Shown in pieces: positions 7,615 through 14,928 of a stretch of DNA of 64,000 nucleotides (position 1 is the first letter of the stretch; every line of letters begins with the position of its first letter). Made by a program: the position numbers and the translations under genes. The notes beneath the pieces were generated by a model. The model did not search any database and was not told where the DNA came from. It saw nothing but the letters and a program-made list of their open reading frames with translations. This stretch comes from Pseudomonas sp. Marseille-Q3773 (lineage in GTDB: Bacteria; Pseudomonadota; Gammaproteobacteria; Pseudomonadales; Pseudomonadaceae): positions 4,154,001-4,218,000 of the forward strand of contig NZ_OU745390.1 in assembly GCF_916618955.1 (NCBI RefSeq). The letters run 5' to 3'.

Positions 7615-8196
7615 TCAGGCGCGGCGCAGTGCGCGCTGCTCGACCCGGTTCTGCAAGCGATACAGGTAAGCGAACCCCTGTTCCCAACGCTCATGGCCGG
7701 ACTTGACGTTGATGTGCCCGGCATTGGTCAGCAGCCCCGCTTCGGCGCCCCACGCCTGGGCCAGGTACAACGCCCGTGGCACGCTCACGGCCGGGTCGTT
7801 GTCCGAGCTGACCACCTGGCTGGGGAACGGCAGCGCCTCGGTCGGGATCGGCGCGAAGTTGCGCAAGGCGGGTGCGCAACTGGGCCGCTCGACATCCGCT
7901 GGCGCCACCAGCAAGGCGCCACGCACCCGCCGCAGCAAGGCCGGGCTGGCCTGGGCGGCCCAATGGGCGACCGTGACGCAGCCGAGGCTGTGGGCAATCA
8001 GGATTACCGGCGAGCGCTCGGCAGCGATCGCTAGCTCCAGCGCCTGCACCCAGTCGTGGCGCTGCGGGGTCAACCAGTCCTGCTGCTCGACCCGCGCGCT
8101 GTTGGGCAGGGTACGCTGCCAGTGGCTTTGCCAATGATTGTCTGGCGATCCTTGCCAGCCCGGCACAATCAGGTAACGGATCGACTCGTTGCGCAT
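7615..8196 (-). CDS. RBBP9/YdeN-family alpha/beta hydrolase
   Basis: A 193-residue small serine hydrolase. YLIVPGWQGSPDNHWQSHW at the N-terminus and the nucleophile elbow IAHSLGC near residue 70 are typical of the RBBP9/YdeN family; the acid is in SSDNDPAVS and the His in NAGHINVKSGH. Substrates of bacterial members are unknown. It is followed at 62 bp by the AAA+ protein gene, suggesting one transcript, and preceded by an AT-rich motif shared with metQ. A role in sulphur scavenging would be inference from location only. Confidence 0.88.
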   Translation of the reverse strand: MRNESIRYLIVPGWQGSPDNHWQSHWQRTLPNSARVEQQDWLTPQRHDWVQALELAIAAERSPVILIAHSLGCVTVAHWAAQASPALLRRVRGALLVAPADVERPSCAPALRNFAPIPTEALPFPSQVVSSDNDPAVSVPRALYLAQAWGAEAGLLTNAGHINVKSGHERWEQGFAYLYRLQNRVEQRALRRA

Positions 8197-8260
8197 GGGG
8201 ACGCCTCCAGTGAGTTTGCGTGCTTGGAGACCAGTATAGGGCGGGAGTTATATCAGTAAA

Positions 8261-8287
8261 GGAATAAGAAGCTATTTATTAATAACC
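8261..8287 (+). promoter_or_regulatory. AT-rich motif upstream of the RBBP9-like gene, shared with metQ
   Basis: GGAATAAGAAGCTATTTATT on the plus strand, 65 bp upstream of the leftward gene start at 8196. It is in the opposite orientation to the gene when compared with the metQ copy, which is tolerated by quasi-palindromic LysR-type sites. Confidence 0.45.
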
Positions 8288-8330
8288 AGAGTTCAGTGCT
8301 GACAGGGTCCCTTATAGGAGCGTGTATGGC

Positions 8331-8366
8331 AAAAAAAGGGCCATCCCCTGCCAAGAGATATGGCCC
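8331..8366 (-). terminator. Rho-independent terminator after exbD
   Basis: On the minus strand GGGCCAT and ATGGCCC form a 7-bp stem around a loop, followed directly by seven T residues. It ends the tonB-exbB-exbD operon. Confidence 0.88.
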
Positions 8367-8398
8367 ATAAGCACTTGCCTGAAGAGGGTTGCCGGGGT

Positions 8399-8800
8399 TC
8401 AGCGCGCGGTAATCACCGCCAGCCTGCTGATGCCCGCACGTTCGATCGCTGCCATGGCCCGTGCCACTTCGCCGTAGTTGACACCGTCGTCGGCCTGCAG
8501 CTGCACACGCACTTGCGCGTCCTTGTCCTTGGCGGCCTTGAGGCTGGTTTCCAGCAGATTTGGCTGGATCTGGTCCTTGTTGATGAACAGCTTGCCGTCA
8601 CCATCGATGCTGACCACCAGCGGATCCTTCTGCTCCACCGGCGCCACGGCCTCGGTCTTGGGCAGGTTCACAGGGATCGCGTTGGTCAGCAGCGGCGCGG
8701 TGACGATGAACACCACCAGCAGCACCAACATGACATCCACCAAGGGCGTAACGTTGATCTCACTGAGGACTTCGTCATTGTCCTGGGTCGAGAAGGCCAT
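8399..8800 (-). CDS. exbD: ExbD/TolR-family biopolymer transport protein
   Basis: A 133-residue inner-membrane protein with one N-terminal transmembrane helix. INVTPLVDVMLVLLVVFIV contains the conserved proton-channel Asp at residue 22, as in ExbD. The periplasmic part ends in a family-like beta/alpha domain (VQLQADDGVNYGEVARAMAAIE). With ExbB it uses the proton-motive force to energise TonB. It starts 1 bp after the exbB stop, so the two are translated together. Confidence 0.94.
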   Translation of the reverse strand: MAFSTQDNDEVLSEINVTPLVDVMLVLLVVFIVTAPLLTNAIPVNLPKTEAVAPVEQKDPLVVSIDGDGKLFINKDQIQPNLLETSLKAAKDKDAQVRVQLQADDGVNYGEVARAMAAIERAGISRLAVITAR

Positions 8801-8801
8801 A

Positions 8802-9521
8802 TCAGGAGGCCTCCTTCACGGGCTGGGTGAACCCGCCCTGGTGCGCGTGCACGGCCGGGTGCACCAGTACGCGGAAGGCACTCTTCTGCGCCAGGCTGTA
8901 GAAGTCGTGGGCGAAGTCATCCAGGTCGGCCGCAGTGAGCTTGAGGCGGCGCAGGAAATAGTTGTAGACCAGTACCGCCGGTACCGCGACGGCAATACCC
9001 ACACCGGTGGCCACCAGTGCCGCACCAATCGGCCCGGCGACGGTTTCCAGGCTGGCAGAGCCGGCCGCACTGATACCCTTGAGCGCTTCCATGATGCCCC
9101 ACACGGTGCCGAACAGGCCGATGAAGGGCGACGTGCTGCCGATACTGGCGACCACCGCCAGGCCGGTTTCCAGCGAGCGGCGCTCGCGCACGATCTGCTG
9201 GCGCAGCGCGCGCTCCAGGCGGTCCTGATGGTTGATGGCGTGGCTCAAGTCGCTGGCCTGAGTATCGCCCACAGCGATGGCGGCGTAGCCGGACTGGGCC
9301 ACGCGTGCAGCCGGGCCCGGCAGTTCATGGCTGGGCTCGGCGGCCGAGTCCAGGCTCGAGGCGGCCCAGAAGCGCTGGTGGAAGCGCTTGTCCTGATGCT
9401 TCAACCGCACGAACTGCACGGCCTTGACCAGGGCCAGGCCCCAGGTGACGACAGAGAAACCAACCAACAGCCAGATGACTGCGCTTTCAACGGACTCGAG
9501 AGGGGATGCCAGCAGGCTCAT
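8802..9521 (-). CDS. exbB: ExbB/MotA-TolQ family proton channel protein
   Basis: A 239-residue protein with three expected transmembrane segments: VIWLLVGFSVVTWGLALV near residue 20, and two in the second half (IGSTSPFIGLFGTVWGIMEAL and IGAALVATGVGIAVAVPAVLVYNYFL). The GLFGTVWGI block is the MotA/TolQ/ExbB signature. It is the second gene of tonB-exbB-exbD. Confidence 0.94.
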   Translation of the reverse strand: MSLLASPLESVESAVIWLLVGFSVVTWGLALVKAVQFVRLKHQDKRFHQRFWAASSLDSAAEPSHELPGPAARVAQSGYAAIAVGDTQASDLSHAINHQDRLERALRQQIVRERRSLETGLAVVASIGSTSPFIGLFGTVWGIMEALKGISAAGSASLETVAGPIGAALVATGVGIAVAVPAVLVYNYFLRRLKLTAADLDDFAHDFYSLAQKSAFRVLVHPAVHAHQGGFTQPVKEAS

Positions 9522-9551
9522 GATGATGTCTTCCTGTGTTCTGCGGAAAAG

Positions 9552-10349
9552 TTAGCGAAGCTTGAAATCGATCGGCACACTGACCCAGCCGGTCTGGGCC
9601 ACGTCGCCCTGCTTGGCCGGGACGAAACGCCAGCGCTTGACTGCCGCCAGCGCGGCGGCGTCGAGGGCATCGCGGCCACTGCTCTTCTGGATCTGGATCT
9701 GGCCGGGCGCACCGCTGGGCAGCACCTCGACGCGCAACAGCACCGTGCCCTCCCAGCCACGGCGCTGGGCCAACTGCGGGTACTCCGGCGCCGGGTTCTT
9801 CAGGTACGCGGCGTTCGCCGATGCCGGGGTTACCGGGGCTGGCGCGGCAGGCGCAGGCACTGGCGGTGCCGGGGCGGCTACCGGGGCCGGTGGCGCAGCT
9901 TCGACCGGCTTGGGCTGTGGCTTGGGTTGTTGCTTTACCACCGGCTTGGGCACGGGTTTGGGCTTGGCTTTGGGTTTGCTGGCCAGTTCGTCGACCACTG
10001 GCGGCGGTGGCGGCTGGACCACGGGCGGTGCCGGGGCGGGCGGCGGAGGCTCGACCACAGGCGGGACAGGCGCGGCGAATTCGATGGTCATGGGCGGCAC
10101 CTGCGGCGGCACCACCGGTAGTTCCGGCGTAGGCGCCCGGCTGATCCAGTAGGCGACGGCAGCATGCAGCGCCAGCGCCAGCAGGCCCAGCGCCAGCTTG
10201 TCGCGGTGCTTGAGCCCGCTGACAGGCGTGCGTTGCAGGCGCAGTTGGCCGAGCGGGAGGCGAAGCGTGCGCCCAAGCTCGACCAGGTCACCCGGAGCGG
10301 GGCGCCATGGCTGGTCGTAGGCCTTCATGGCCGGCTGGACATTACCCAT
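9552..10349 (-). CDS. tonB: TonB energy transducer
   Basis: A 265-residue TonB. It has a cytoplasmic N-terminus of about 50 residues, a transmembrane anchor (LALGLLALALHAAVAYWIS), a long Pro/Lys/Ala-rich periplasm-spanning stretch of roughly 90 residues, and a C-terminal domain starting YLKNPAPEYPQLAQRRGWEG, the YP...G.G pattern that contacts TonB boxes of outer-membrane receptors. The start at 10349 has GGGAG seven bases upstream. Gene order is tonB-exbB-exbD. No TonB-dependent receptor lies beside it. The location among sulphur-uptake genes and an oscA-like leader motif suggest it energises uptake of a sulphur compound as well as, or instead of, iron siderophores. Confidence 0.93.
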   Translation of the reverse strand: MGNVQPAMKAYDQPWRPAPGDLVELGRTLRLPLGQLRLQRTPVSGLKHRDKLALGLLALALHAAVAYWISRAPTPELPVVPPQVPPMTIEFAAPVPPVVEPPPPAPAPPVVQPPPPPVVDELASKPKAKPKPVPKPVVKQQPKPQPKPVEAAPPAPVAAPAPPVPAPAAPAPVTPASANAAYLKNPAPEYPQLAQRRGWEGTVLLRVEVLPSGAPGQIQIQKSSGRDALDAAALAAVKRWRFVPAKQGDVAQTGWVSVPIDFKLR

Positions 10350-10646
10350 TGATAAAACTCCCAGGGTCTCGATTCAGGGTGTGACTGAATCATGGAACCA
10401 GAGGGCTTATCCCTTAAAGTAATGTTTGAAATTATGCTTAGAATGTAAACGAATATCCGTTTTTTGCGCTGGCTTCGAGGCCGCGGATTCCGTGGGCTGT
10501 AGCTGGGGCGGGGAAAAGCGGTGCGTCAGACGCATGCGGAATATGCGCACAATGCATGGTATTTCACGCCTGCGAAGCGGCCCCGCCCACACGCCAGGCA
10601 TGAAAAACCCGGGACAGCGCCCGGGTTTTTCGGGTTCGGAGGCGGC
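10350..10646. other. Intergenic region: tonB promoter and cysA terminator
   Basis: Nearly 300 bp with no gene. Next to tonB is an AT-rich leader (about 10405-10455) with TTAAAGTAATGTTTGAA at 10414-10430, similar to TTAAAAATAATGTTTAA upstream of oscA. No Fur-box-like palindrome was seen. The right end holds the cysA terminator. A GC-rich stretch between (10470-10600) shows nothing recognisable. Confidence 0.6.
10603..10630 (-). terminator. Rho-independent terminator after cysA
   Basis: AAAAACCCGGG, a 6-base loop and CCCGGGTTTTT: an 11-bp symmetric stem with T-tail on either strand, 16 bp past the cysA stop. Confidence 0.9.
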
Positions 10647-11636
10647 TCAGATATCCGCCACCTTCTGCCAGACCTTCGGCCGGAAGAACAACGTCTCGCC
10701 CCTCGCCAACCCGGTCAGGCTGTCGTGGTCCTTGACCACCTCGGCCTCGATCAGCTCGCTCTGCCCTTCTACCTTCAGGGTCACCCGCGTGGTAGCGCCC
10801 AGCGGTCGAATATCGCGCACCTCGGCGGCATGGTGCCCTTCGGTCTCGTGCCGCGACAACGACACCTCGTGCGGGCGGAACAGCACATGGTGCCCTTCGC
10901 TCAAGGCCAGGCGGTTGGAGTCACCCAGGAAGTGATAGACGAAATCGTTGGCCGGGTGCTCGTACACCTCGCCCGGCGAGCCGATCTGCTCGATCACGCC
11001 CTTGTTCATCACCACGATGCGGTCAGCCACTTCCATGGCTTCTTCCTGGTCGTGGGTGACGAATACCGAGGTCAGGTTGATGTCCTCGTGCAGGCGCGCC
11101 AGCCAGCGGCGCAGCTCCTTGCGCACCTTGGCATCCAGCGCACCGAACGGCTCGTCCAGCAGCAGTACCTTGGGTTCCACTGCCAGCGCACGGGCCAGGG
11201 CGATACGCTGGCGCTGGCCACCGGACAACTGCTCGGGGTAGCGGTCGGACAGCCAGTCCAGCTGCACCATGTTCAGCAGCTCATGGACCTTTTCGGCAAT
11301 CCTGCTTTCGCTCGGGCGCTCGCCCTTGGGCTTCATGCGCAGGCCAAAGGCGACGTTGTCGAACACGCTCATGTGGCGGAACAAGGCGTAGTGCTGGAAC
11401 ACGAAACCGACGTTGCGGTCCCGCACGTCATGGCCGGACACATCTTCGCCATGGAACACGATGTTGCCCTGGTCGGGGGTTTCCAGCCCGGCAATGATGC
11501 GCAGCAAGGTGGTCTTGCCACAGCCGGACGGGCCAAGCAGGGCCACCAGCTCGCCGCTGTTGATGTCCAGGTTGATGTTGTCCAGTGCCTGGAAGCTGTT
11601 GAAGCGCTTGCTGACGTTACGAACTTCGATCGACAT
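10647..11636 (-). CDS. cysA: Sulfate/thiosulfate ABC transporter ATP-binding protein CysA
   Basis: A 329-residue ATPase that powers sulfate/thiosulfate import through CysT-CysW. Walker A is GPSGCGKT at residues 35-42, the signature [15 protein letters not shown], Walker [13 protein letters not shown] and the H-loop [10 protein letters not shown]-terminal TOBE-like regulatory extension of about 90 residues follows, as in CysA. Last gene of sbp-cysT-cysW-cysA, 3 bp after cysW. Confidence 0.96.
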   Translation of the reverse strand: MSIEVRNVSKRFNSFQALDNINLDINSGELVALLGPSGCGKTTLLRIIAGLETPDQGNIVFHGEDVSGHDVRDRNVGFVFQHYALFRHMSVFDNVAFGLRMKPKGERPSESRIAEKVHELLNMVQLDWLSDRYPEQLSGGQRQRIALARALAVEPKVLLLDEPFGALDAKVRKELRRWLARLHEDINLTSVFVTHDQEEAMEVADRIVVMNKGVIEQIGSPGEVYEHPANDFVYHFLGDSNRLALSEGHHVLFRPHEVSLSRHETEGHHAAEVRDIRPLGATTRVTLKVEGQSELIEAEVVKDHDSLTGLARGETLFFRPKVWQKVADI

Positions 11637-11639
11637 GAA

Positions 11640-12512
11640 TCATTCCTCCGCGGCGCTGTGGCGCAGGCGGTTAATACGGTTCTCGCTCCACTGCTTGAGC
11701 AGCAGGATGAAGAGCGCCATGATCAGCAGCAGGCTGGCCACGCTGAAGGCCGCCACGTGGTTGTACTCGTTGTAGAGAATCTCCACATGCAGCGGCAAGG
11801 TGTTGGTCACGCCGCGAATATGGCCCGACACCACCGACACGGCGCCAAACTCGCCCATGGCCCGCGCAGTGCACAGCACCACGCCGTAGATCAGGCCCCA
11901 CTTGATGTTCGGCAAGGTCACATGCCAGAACATCTGCCAGCCATTGGCGCCGAGCAGGCGCGCAGCCTCCTCCTCTTGCGTGCCCTGCTCCTGCATCAGC
12001 GGGATCAGTTCACGGGCCACGAACGGCACGGTGACGAAGATGGTGGCGAGGACGATGCCCGGCAGGGCGAACACGATCTGGATGTCGTGGTCCTGCAGCC
12101 ACGGCCCGAACAGGCCCTGCGCGCCGAACATGAGCACGTACACCAGGCCGGCGATCACCGGCGACACCGAGAACGGCAGGTCGATCAGGGTGACCAGGAG
12201 GCTCTTGCCGCGGAAGGTGTACTTGCTAACGCACCAGGCGGCGCTGACCCCGAACACCAGGTTGAGCGGTACCGAAATGACTACCGCGATCAGGGTCAGC
12301 TTCAAGGCCGACAACGCATCCGGCTCGAGGATCGCCTCGAAGAACGTGCCAAAGCCGTTCTTCAGCGCCTGCGATACCACGATCACCAGCGGCAGCAGCA
12401 GGAACAGCGCGAATACCAGCCAGCCAAGGCTGATCAGGACGCGCCGCGAAGTCGCACTGCCACGGCGGGCGGCGTTGGCGGCGGCGGTTGCATTCAGGGT
12501 TGAACTGGACAT
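11640..12512 (-). CDS. cysW: Sulfate ABC transporter permease CysW
   Basis: A 290-residue inner-membrane permease. The hydrophobic segments and [28 protein letters not shown] (the EAA coupling loop) match CysW. The start at 12512 is preceded by GAAGGAGGCCGGC, a strong ribosome binding site; an ATG five codons upstream would overlap that site. It lies 11 bp after cysT. Confidence 0.95.
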   Translation of the reverse strand: MSSSTLNATAAANAARRGSATSRRVLISLGWLVFALFLLLPLVIVVSQALKNGFGTFFEAILEPDALSALKLTLIAVVISVPLNLVFGVSAAWCVSKYTFRGKSLLVTLIDLPFSVSPVIAGLVYVLMFGAQGLFGPWLQDHDIQIVFALPGIVLATIFVTVPFVARELIPLMQEQGTQEEEAARLLGANGWQMFWHVTLPNIKWGLIYGVVLCTARAMGEFGAVSVVSGHIRGVTNTLPLHVEILYNEYNHVAAFSVASLLLIMALFILLLKQWSENRINRLRHSAAEE

Positions 12513-12523
12513 GCCGGCCTCCT

Positions 12524-13342
12524 TCAAGGGGTTTCGATGCGGCGCTGCAGCAGGTTGATCAGCAGCAGCAGGATGAAGGAAACCACCAGCATCAATACGC
12601 CGATGGAGGTCGCGCCGGTGTAGTCGTACTGGTCAAGCTTGACCATGATCAGCAACGGCAGGATCTCGGTCTTCATCGGCATGTTGCCGGCAATGAAGAT
12701 CACCGAACCATACTCGCCCACACCGCGGGCAAAGGCCAGCGCAAAACCGGTGAGCCAGGCGGGCAGCAGCGCCGGCGCCAGCACATGGCGGAACACCTGC
12801 AGCGGCTTGGCGCCCAGGCAGGCAGCGGCCTCCTCCACTTCACGCGGGATGTCGGCCAGCACCGGCTGTACCGTGCGCACCACGAACGGCAGGGTGACGA
12901 AGGTCAACGCCAGGGTGATGCCCAGCGGGGTGTAGGCGATCTTGAAGCCAAGGTCGGTGGCGAACTGGCCGACCCAGCCCGAAGGCGCATACAGGGCAGT
13001 CAGGGCAATGCCGGCAACGGCGGTGGGCAAGGCAAATGGCAGGTCGATCATCGCATCGATGACCTTGCGCCCTGGGAAGGTGTACCGCACCAGCACCCAG
13101 GCCAGCAAGGTGCCGATCACGCCGTTGATGATGGCGGCGAACAGGGCGGTGCCGAAACTCAGCTTGAGCGCGGCGATCACCCGCGGTGCACTGATGACGT
13201 TCCAGAACTGCTCCCAGGTCAGCTGCGCGGCATGCACGAACATGGCGGCCAGCGGTATCAGCACGATCAGGCTGAGGTACACCAAGGTGTAGCCCAGCGT
13301 CAGCCCGAAGCCGGGTATGACGGGGGAAATGCGACGTGACAT
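12524..13342 (-). CDS. cysT: Sulfate ABC transporter permease CysT
   Basis: A 272-residue permease partner of CysW. The N-terminus [20 protein letters not shown] is characteristic of CysT/CysU, and [24 protein letters not shown] is the EAA loop. A GGGATATTT sequence precedes the start. About 100 bp separate it from sbp, containing a GC-rich palindrome. Confidence 0.96.
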   Translation of the reverse strand: MSRRISPVIPGFGLTLGYTLVYLSLIVLIPLAAMFVHAAQLTWEQFWNVISAPRVIAALKLSFGTALFAAIINGVIGTLLAWVLVRYTFPGRKVIDAMIDLPFALPTAVAGIALTALYAPSGWVGQFATDLGFKIAYTPLGITLALTFVTLPFVVRTVQPVLADIPREVEEAAACLGAKPLQVFRHVLAPALLPAWLTGFALAFARGVGEYGSVIFIAGNMPMKTEILPLLIMVKLDQYDYTGATSIGVLMLVVSFILLLLINLLQRRIETP

Positions 13343-13367
13343 AAATATCCCTGGTTGAACGCACGAA

Positions 13368-13387
13368 GCCCGGGATCGATCCCGGGC
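13368..13387. repeat. Perfect GC-rich palindrome between sbp and cysT
   Basis: GCCCGGGATCGATCCCGGGC, a 20-bp perfect palindrome, with a third half copy (TCCCGGGCTGC) about 20 bp on. In the transcript it forms a hairpin without a T-tail. It may stabilise or attenuate, giving more binding protein than permease; that role is inference. Confidence 0.6.
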
Positions 13388-13441
13388 CGGTGCAGGCGTT
13401 TGAATCCCGGGCTGCTTTGCAGCCCCGCTGTTCCCTGGCGC

Positions 13442-14449
13442 TTACTGTGCCTGATAGATCTGGTCGAACACACCGCCATCATTGAAGAACTTCGGCTGTG
13501 CAGTTTTCCAGCCACCGAAGTCCTTGTCGATAGTCACCAGGTCCAGTTTCGGGAACTGCTTGCCGAACTCGGCGGCCACCTTGGCATCACGCGGGCGGTA
13601 GAAGTTCTCGGCCGCAATCTTCTGCCCGGCCGGGCTGTACAGGTGCTTGAGGTATTCGTTGGCGATCTCGGTGTTGCCCTTCTTCTCGGCGTTCTTGTCG
13701 ACCACCGCCACCGGCGGCTCGGCCAGGATCGACAGCGACGGCACGACGATTTCGAACTTGTCCGCGCCACCGTCCTCCTTCAGCGCCAGGAAGGCCTCGT
13801 TTTCCCAGGCCAGCAGGACGTCGCCCTGGCCGTTGTTGACGAAGGTGATGGTCGAGCCACGGGCACCGGTATCCAGCACCGGCACATGCTTGAACAGCTC
13901 CTGCACGTAGGCCTTGGCCTTGTCTTCGCTACCGCCGGTCTTCAGGCCGTAGGCCCACGCGGCGAGGAAGTTCCAGCGGGCGCCGCCGGAGGTCTTCGGG
14001 TTCGGGGTAATCACCGACACATCCTTCTTGATCAGGTCGCCCCAGTCCTTGATGCCTTTGGGGTTGCCCTTGCGCACCAGGAACACGATGGTCGAGGTAT
14101 AAGGCGTGCTGGCGTCCGGCAGACGCTTCTGCCAGTCCTCGGGCAAGGTCTTGCCGAGCTTGGCGACTTCGTCGATGTCGCCGGCCAGGGCCAGGGTCAC
14201 CACGTCGGCGCGCAGGCCGTCGATCACCGCACGGGCCTGCTTGCCCGAGCCGCCATGGGATTGCTGGATCTTCACCGTGTCGCCCGGGTGGGCCTGTTGC
14301 CAGTGCTTGATGAACTCGGCGTTGTACTGCTGATAAAGCTCGCGGGTCGGGTCGTAGGACACATTCAGCAGTTCGTAGTCCTTGGCGATGGCGGAACCGG
14401 CAAAAACAGCACTGGCCAGGGCGGCGAGCGCATAACGGCGGATGGACAT
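13442..14449 (-). CDS. sbp: Sulfate-binding periplasmic protein
   Basis: A 335-residue periplasmic sulfate/thiosulfate-binding protein. The leader [22 protein letters not shown] is a signal peptide, followed by the family pattern [17 protein letters not shown], and later [32 protein letters not shown] and YRPRDAKVA. The start at 14449 follows GGGAGCTTCACC. First gene of the sulfate transporter operon and immediately downstream (47 bp) of oscA. Confidence 0.96.
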   Translation of the reverse strand: MSIRRYALAALASAVFAGSAIAKDYELLNVSYDPTRELYQQYNAEFIKHWQQAHPGDTVKIQQSHGGSGKQARAVIDGLRADVVTLALAGDIDEVAKLGKTLPEDWQKRLPDASTPYTSTIVFLVRKGNPKGIKDWGDLIKKDVSVITPNPKTSGGARWNFLAAWAYGLKTGGSEDKAKAYVQELFKHVPVLDTGARGSTITFVNNGQGDVLLAWENEAFLALKEDGGADKFEIVVPSLSILAEPPVAVVDKNAEKKGNTEIANEYLKHLYSPAGQKIAAENFYRPRDAKVAAEFGKQFPKLDLVTIDKDFGGWKTAQPKFFNDGGVFDQIYQAQ

Positions 14450-14496
14450 GGTGAAGCTCCCGATTGGCATTTTTCTAGTTTTGAAGGGGTGGCGCG

Positions 14497-14679
14497 TCAG
14501 CCGGTCTTGTTGCCGGGCTGTTGCAGGCGGAATTTCTCCTTGCGCTCGATCTGTACGACCTGAGCGTTGTGCACAGTGATCTCCACCGCACCGAAACGCA
14601 GGTCGCGCAGGGCGCTCTGGATTTCCCGCAGAATGGTGGCTTCGTCCTGACCGTCGATGCTACGCAGAGATGCACTCAT
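14497..14679 (-). CDS. oscA: OscA-like small protein (DUF2292)
   Basis: A 60-residue protein, [20 protein letters not shown] then a compact beta pattern ([20 protein letters not shown]) and a polar C-terminus. This matches the DUF2292/YezD group and the small oscA gene found upstream of sbp in pseudomonads, reported as needed for growth on organosulphur compounds in P. corrugata. Its biochemical role is unknown. A strong AAGGAGAACGAGC site precedes the ATG. Probably co-transcribed with sbp-cysTWA from the AT-rich promoter at 14750-14800. Confidence 0.88.
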   Translation of the reverse strand: MSASLRSIDGQDEATILREIQSALRDLRFGAVEITVHNAQVVQIERKEKFRLQQPGNKTG

Positions 14680-14765
14680 GCTCGTTCTCCTTGGAATGAG
14701 GTTGCCGGGCTGAGGTTTGAAGGGGAATTACGCCTGGCTTGAGGCAATAGTAGTGAGGCGATGTT

Positions 14766-14790
14766 ATTCTTAAAAATAATGTTTAAGAAT
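14766..14790 (-). promoter_or_regulatory. Inverted repeat in the oscA/sbp promoter region
   Basis: ATTCTTAAA and TTTAAGAAT form a perfect 9-bp inverted repeat around a 7-bp spacer, about 90 bp upstream of oscA in an otherwise GC-rich region. A possible -10 (TACTAT on the minus strand) lies further downstream, with a poor -35, as expected of an activator-dependent promoter. CysB is the obvious candidate by analogy to other cys operons. Confidence 0.5.
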
Positions 14791-14836
14791 GTTTATATAA
14801 CCAAACCAAAAAGGCGATATTGAAAGCGACAGAAGC

Positions 14837-14914
14837 CCCTGTGGGAGCGGGTTCACCCGCGAATGCGGCAGCGGCTCCACCATCGCATTCGCGGGTAAAC
14901 CCGCTCCCACAGGG
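14837..14914. repeat. Inverted REP pair
   Basis: CCTGTGGGAGCGGGTTCACC and GGGTAAACCCGCTCCCACAG face each other across about 35 bp, just beyond the RND gene stop. Same family as 5602-5690. Confidence 0.87.
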
Positions 14915-14928
14915 TTTGCTGTAGGGTT

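Noticed and set aside
8478..10121. A long open frame of 547 codons on the plus strand
   Set aside because: It runs antisense through exbD, exbB and tonB, which have clear motifs; the low-complexity Gly/Thr/Arg-rich translation is typical of a GC-rich shadow frame.
10350..10460. Fur box upstream of tonB
   Set aside because: No AATGAnAAT-type palindrome found in the leader on either strand.
10521..12503. A 660-codon open frame on the plus strand
   Set aside because: Antisense to cysA and cysW, His/Gln-rich with no recognisable motif.
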